Source: Alloalcanivorax mobilis (GTDB lineage: Bacteria > Pseudomonadota > Gammaproteobacteria > Pseudomonadales > Alcanivoracaceae). Taken from it: 64,000 nt of DNA. Shown one piece after another: positions 62,912-64,000 of this stretch (position 1 is its first letter; every line of letters starts with the position of its first letter). The notes under the pieces were generated by a model. It worked only from the letters and a program-made list of their open reading frames with translations, did not search any database and was not told the origin of the DNA. The stretch lies in assembly GCF_002864685.1 (NCBI RefSeq), contig NZ_NMQZ01000014.1, forward strand, positions 1 to 64,000. The letters run 5' to 3'. The position numbers and the translations under genes were made by a program.

Positions 62912-64000
62912 CTAGAATTCGATGCCGTCGATCTCGGCCACGGTAAGGATGTCCTTGTCGCCCCGGCCGGACAGATTGACGATGATGTTCTGGTCCTTGT
63001 CCATGGTCGGCGCCAGCTTGCGCGCGTGGGCCACCGCGTGCGCGGACTCCAGCGCCGGCATGATGCCTTCCACCATGGTCAGTTCACGGAACGCGGCCAG
63101 GGCTTCCTGGTCGTTGGCGGCGACGTACTGCACCCGCCCCAGGTCCTTGAGCCAGGCGTGTTCGGGGCCAACGCCGGGATAATCCAGGCCGGCGGACACC
63201 GAATGGGTCTCGATGATCTGGCCGTTGTCATCTTCCATCAGATAGGTGCGGTTGCCGTGCAACACGCCCGGCCGGCCGGCGCTCAGCGGCGCCGCGTGGC
63301 GGCCGGTGTCAATGCCGTCACCGGCGGCTTCGACGCCGTACATGGCGACGCCGTCGTCATTCAGGAACGGGTGAAACAGACCGATGGCGTTGGAGCCACC
63401 GCCCACGCAGGCGACCAGGGCATCGGGCAGCTTGCCGGCTTGCTTGAGACATTGTTCGCGGGCTTCGCGGCCGATCACCGCCTGGAAGTCACGCACCAGC
63501 ATCGGGTACGGGTGCGGCCCGGCCACCGTGCCAATGATGTAGAAGGTGTCGTCCACGTTGGTGACCCAGTCACGCATGGCCTCGTTCATGGCATCCTTAA
63601 GGGTGCGCGAACCGGAGGTCACCGGCACCACGTTGGCGCCCAGCAGCTTCATGCGGTACACGTTGAGGCGCTGGCGGCGAATGTCTTCCTCGCCCATGAA
63701 CACGTGACACTCAAGCCCCAGGCGCGCGGCCACGGTGGCGGAGGCGACGCCGTGCTGGCCGGCGCCGGTTTCGGCGATCACGCGCTTCTTGCCCATGTGC
63801 TTGGCGAGCAGCGCCTGGCCAATGGTGTTGTTGACCTTGTGGGCGCCGGTGTGATTCAGATCTTCACGTTTGAGCCACACCCGCGCGCCGCCCAGTTCCC
63901 GGCTCCAGCGCTCGGCCAGATACAACGGCGAGGGGCGGCCCACGTAATGCGCCAGGTCGTAGTCGAAATCGGCCTGGAACTGGGGGTCGTCCTTAAGGCG
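62912..64000 (-). CDS. trpB: Tryptophan synthase beta subunit TrpB (5' end beyond window)
   Basis: The 362 visible residues cover nearly all of this roughly 400-residue PLP enzyme, which joins indole and serine. [15 protein letters not shown] carries the PLP lysine, and [12 protein letters not shown] and [14 protein letters not shown] are conserved loops. The frame is open to the window edge ([20 protein letters not shown]), so the start lies outside. A GTG at 63943 is internal. Confidence 0.96.
   Translation of the reverse strand, partial: RLKDDPQFQADFDYDLAHYVGRPSPLYLAERWSRELGGARVWLKREDLNHTGAHKVNNTIGQALLAKHMGKKRVIAETGAGQHGVASATVAARLGLECHVFMGEEDIRRQRLNVYRMKLLGANVVPVTSGSRTLKDAMNEAMRDWVTNVDDTFYIIGTVAGPHPYPMLVRDFQAVIGREAREQCLKQAGKLPDALVACVGGGSNAIGLFHPFLNDDGVAMYGVEAAGDGIDTGRHAAPLSAGRPGVLHGNRTYLMEDDNGQIIETHSVSAGLDYPGVGPEHAWLKDLGRVQYVAANDQEALAAFRELTMVEGIMPALESAHAVAHARKLAPTMDKDQNIIVNLSGRGDKDILTVAEIDGIEF

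Overview
This window is chromosomal DNA of a GC-rich gammaproteobacterium. The right end carries trpB-trpA-accD-folC-SPOR protein-cvpA-purF-metZ, an order I know from Pseudomonas and relatives. Several acyl-CoA degradation genes and a TRAP carrier suggest a marine or hydrocarbon-associated bacterium such as the Alcanivorax/Alloalcanivorax group. That genus is an inference. I see no rRNA, tRNA, CRISPR array, prophage or complete insertion sequence.

Layout: (1) 1-2480: ectoine hydroxylase ectD without ectABC, convergent with an IclR regulator. (2) 2480-13167, minus strand: a catabolic operon running from an MmgE/PrpD protein through MaoC hydratase, acyl-CoA dehydrogenase, MaoC hydratase, class III CoA-transferase, two CitE-type lyases and an SDR to a DctP-DctQ-DctM TRAP transporter. 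A divergent LysR gene (13358) is its likely regulator. The gene set resembles the Pseudomonas itaconate locus, so the substrate is probably a branched C5/C6 dicarboxylate. (3) 14726-25472, plus strand: a second acyl-CoA operon with an acyl-CoA dehydrogenase pair, enoyl-CoA hydratase, two SDRs, an NDP-forming acyl-CoA synthetase, a thiolase-fold protein without the usual Cys, a DUF35 partner, an MFS pump and a hydrolase. (4) 25473-32414: a hairpin-rich gap, a porin, a paralogous MFS pump, and a LysR gene divergent from a Tat-type sulfatase. (5) 32627-51357: an envelope glycosyltransferase/deacetylase/flippase-like cassette, cbpA-cbpM, mtfA, a fold-III decarboxylase, transporters, a fused secDF, an acyl-CoA-binding protein, lipid enzymes, hrpB and a TenA-like protein. 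(6) 51642-55543: transglutaminase/DUF58/MoxR. (7) 55692-64000: the metZ-to-trpB block, with trpB cut by the window edge.

The least explained signal is in the intergenic DNA. About ten gaps or gene ends hold short tandem arrays with an exact 7-nt period (one has 14). The repeated word differs from site to site. Arrays usually come as an inverted pair around a short unique core and often touch a stop codon. Two sites share a 19-nt core. There is also a hairpin-array element present at both 1 and 26135, and a REP-like inverted element at 51457. IclR-type palindromes appear in three places: upstream of ectD, upstream of iclR, and in the porin/MFS intergenic region.

Start codons were chosen from ribosome-binding sites and overlaps seen by eye. 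All family assignments come from motif recognition, not database searches.
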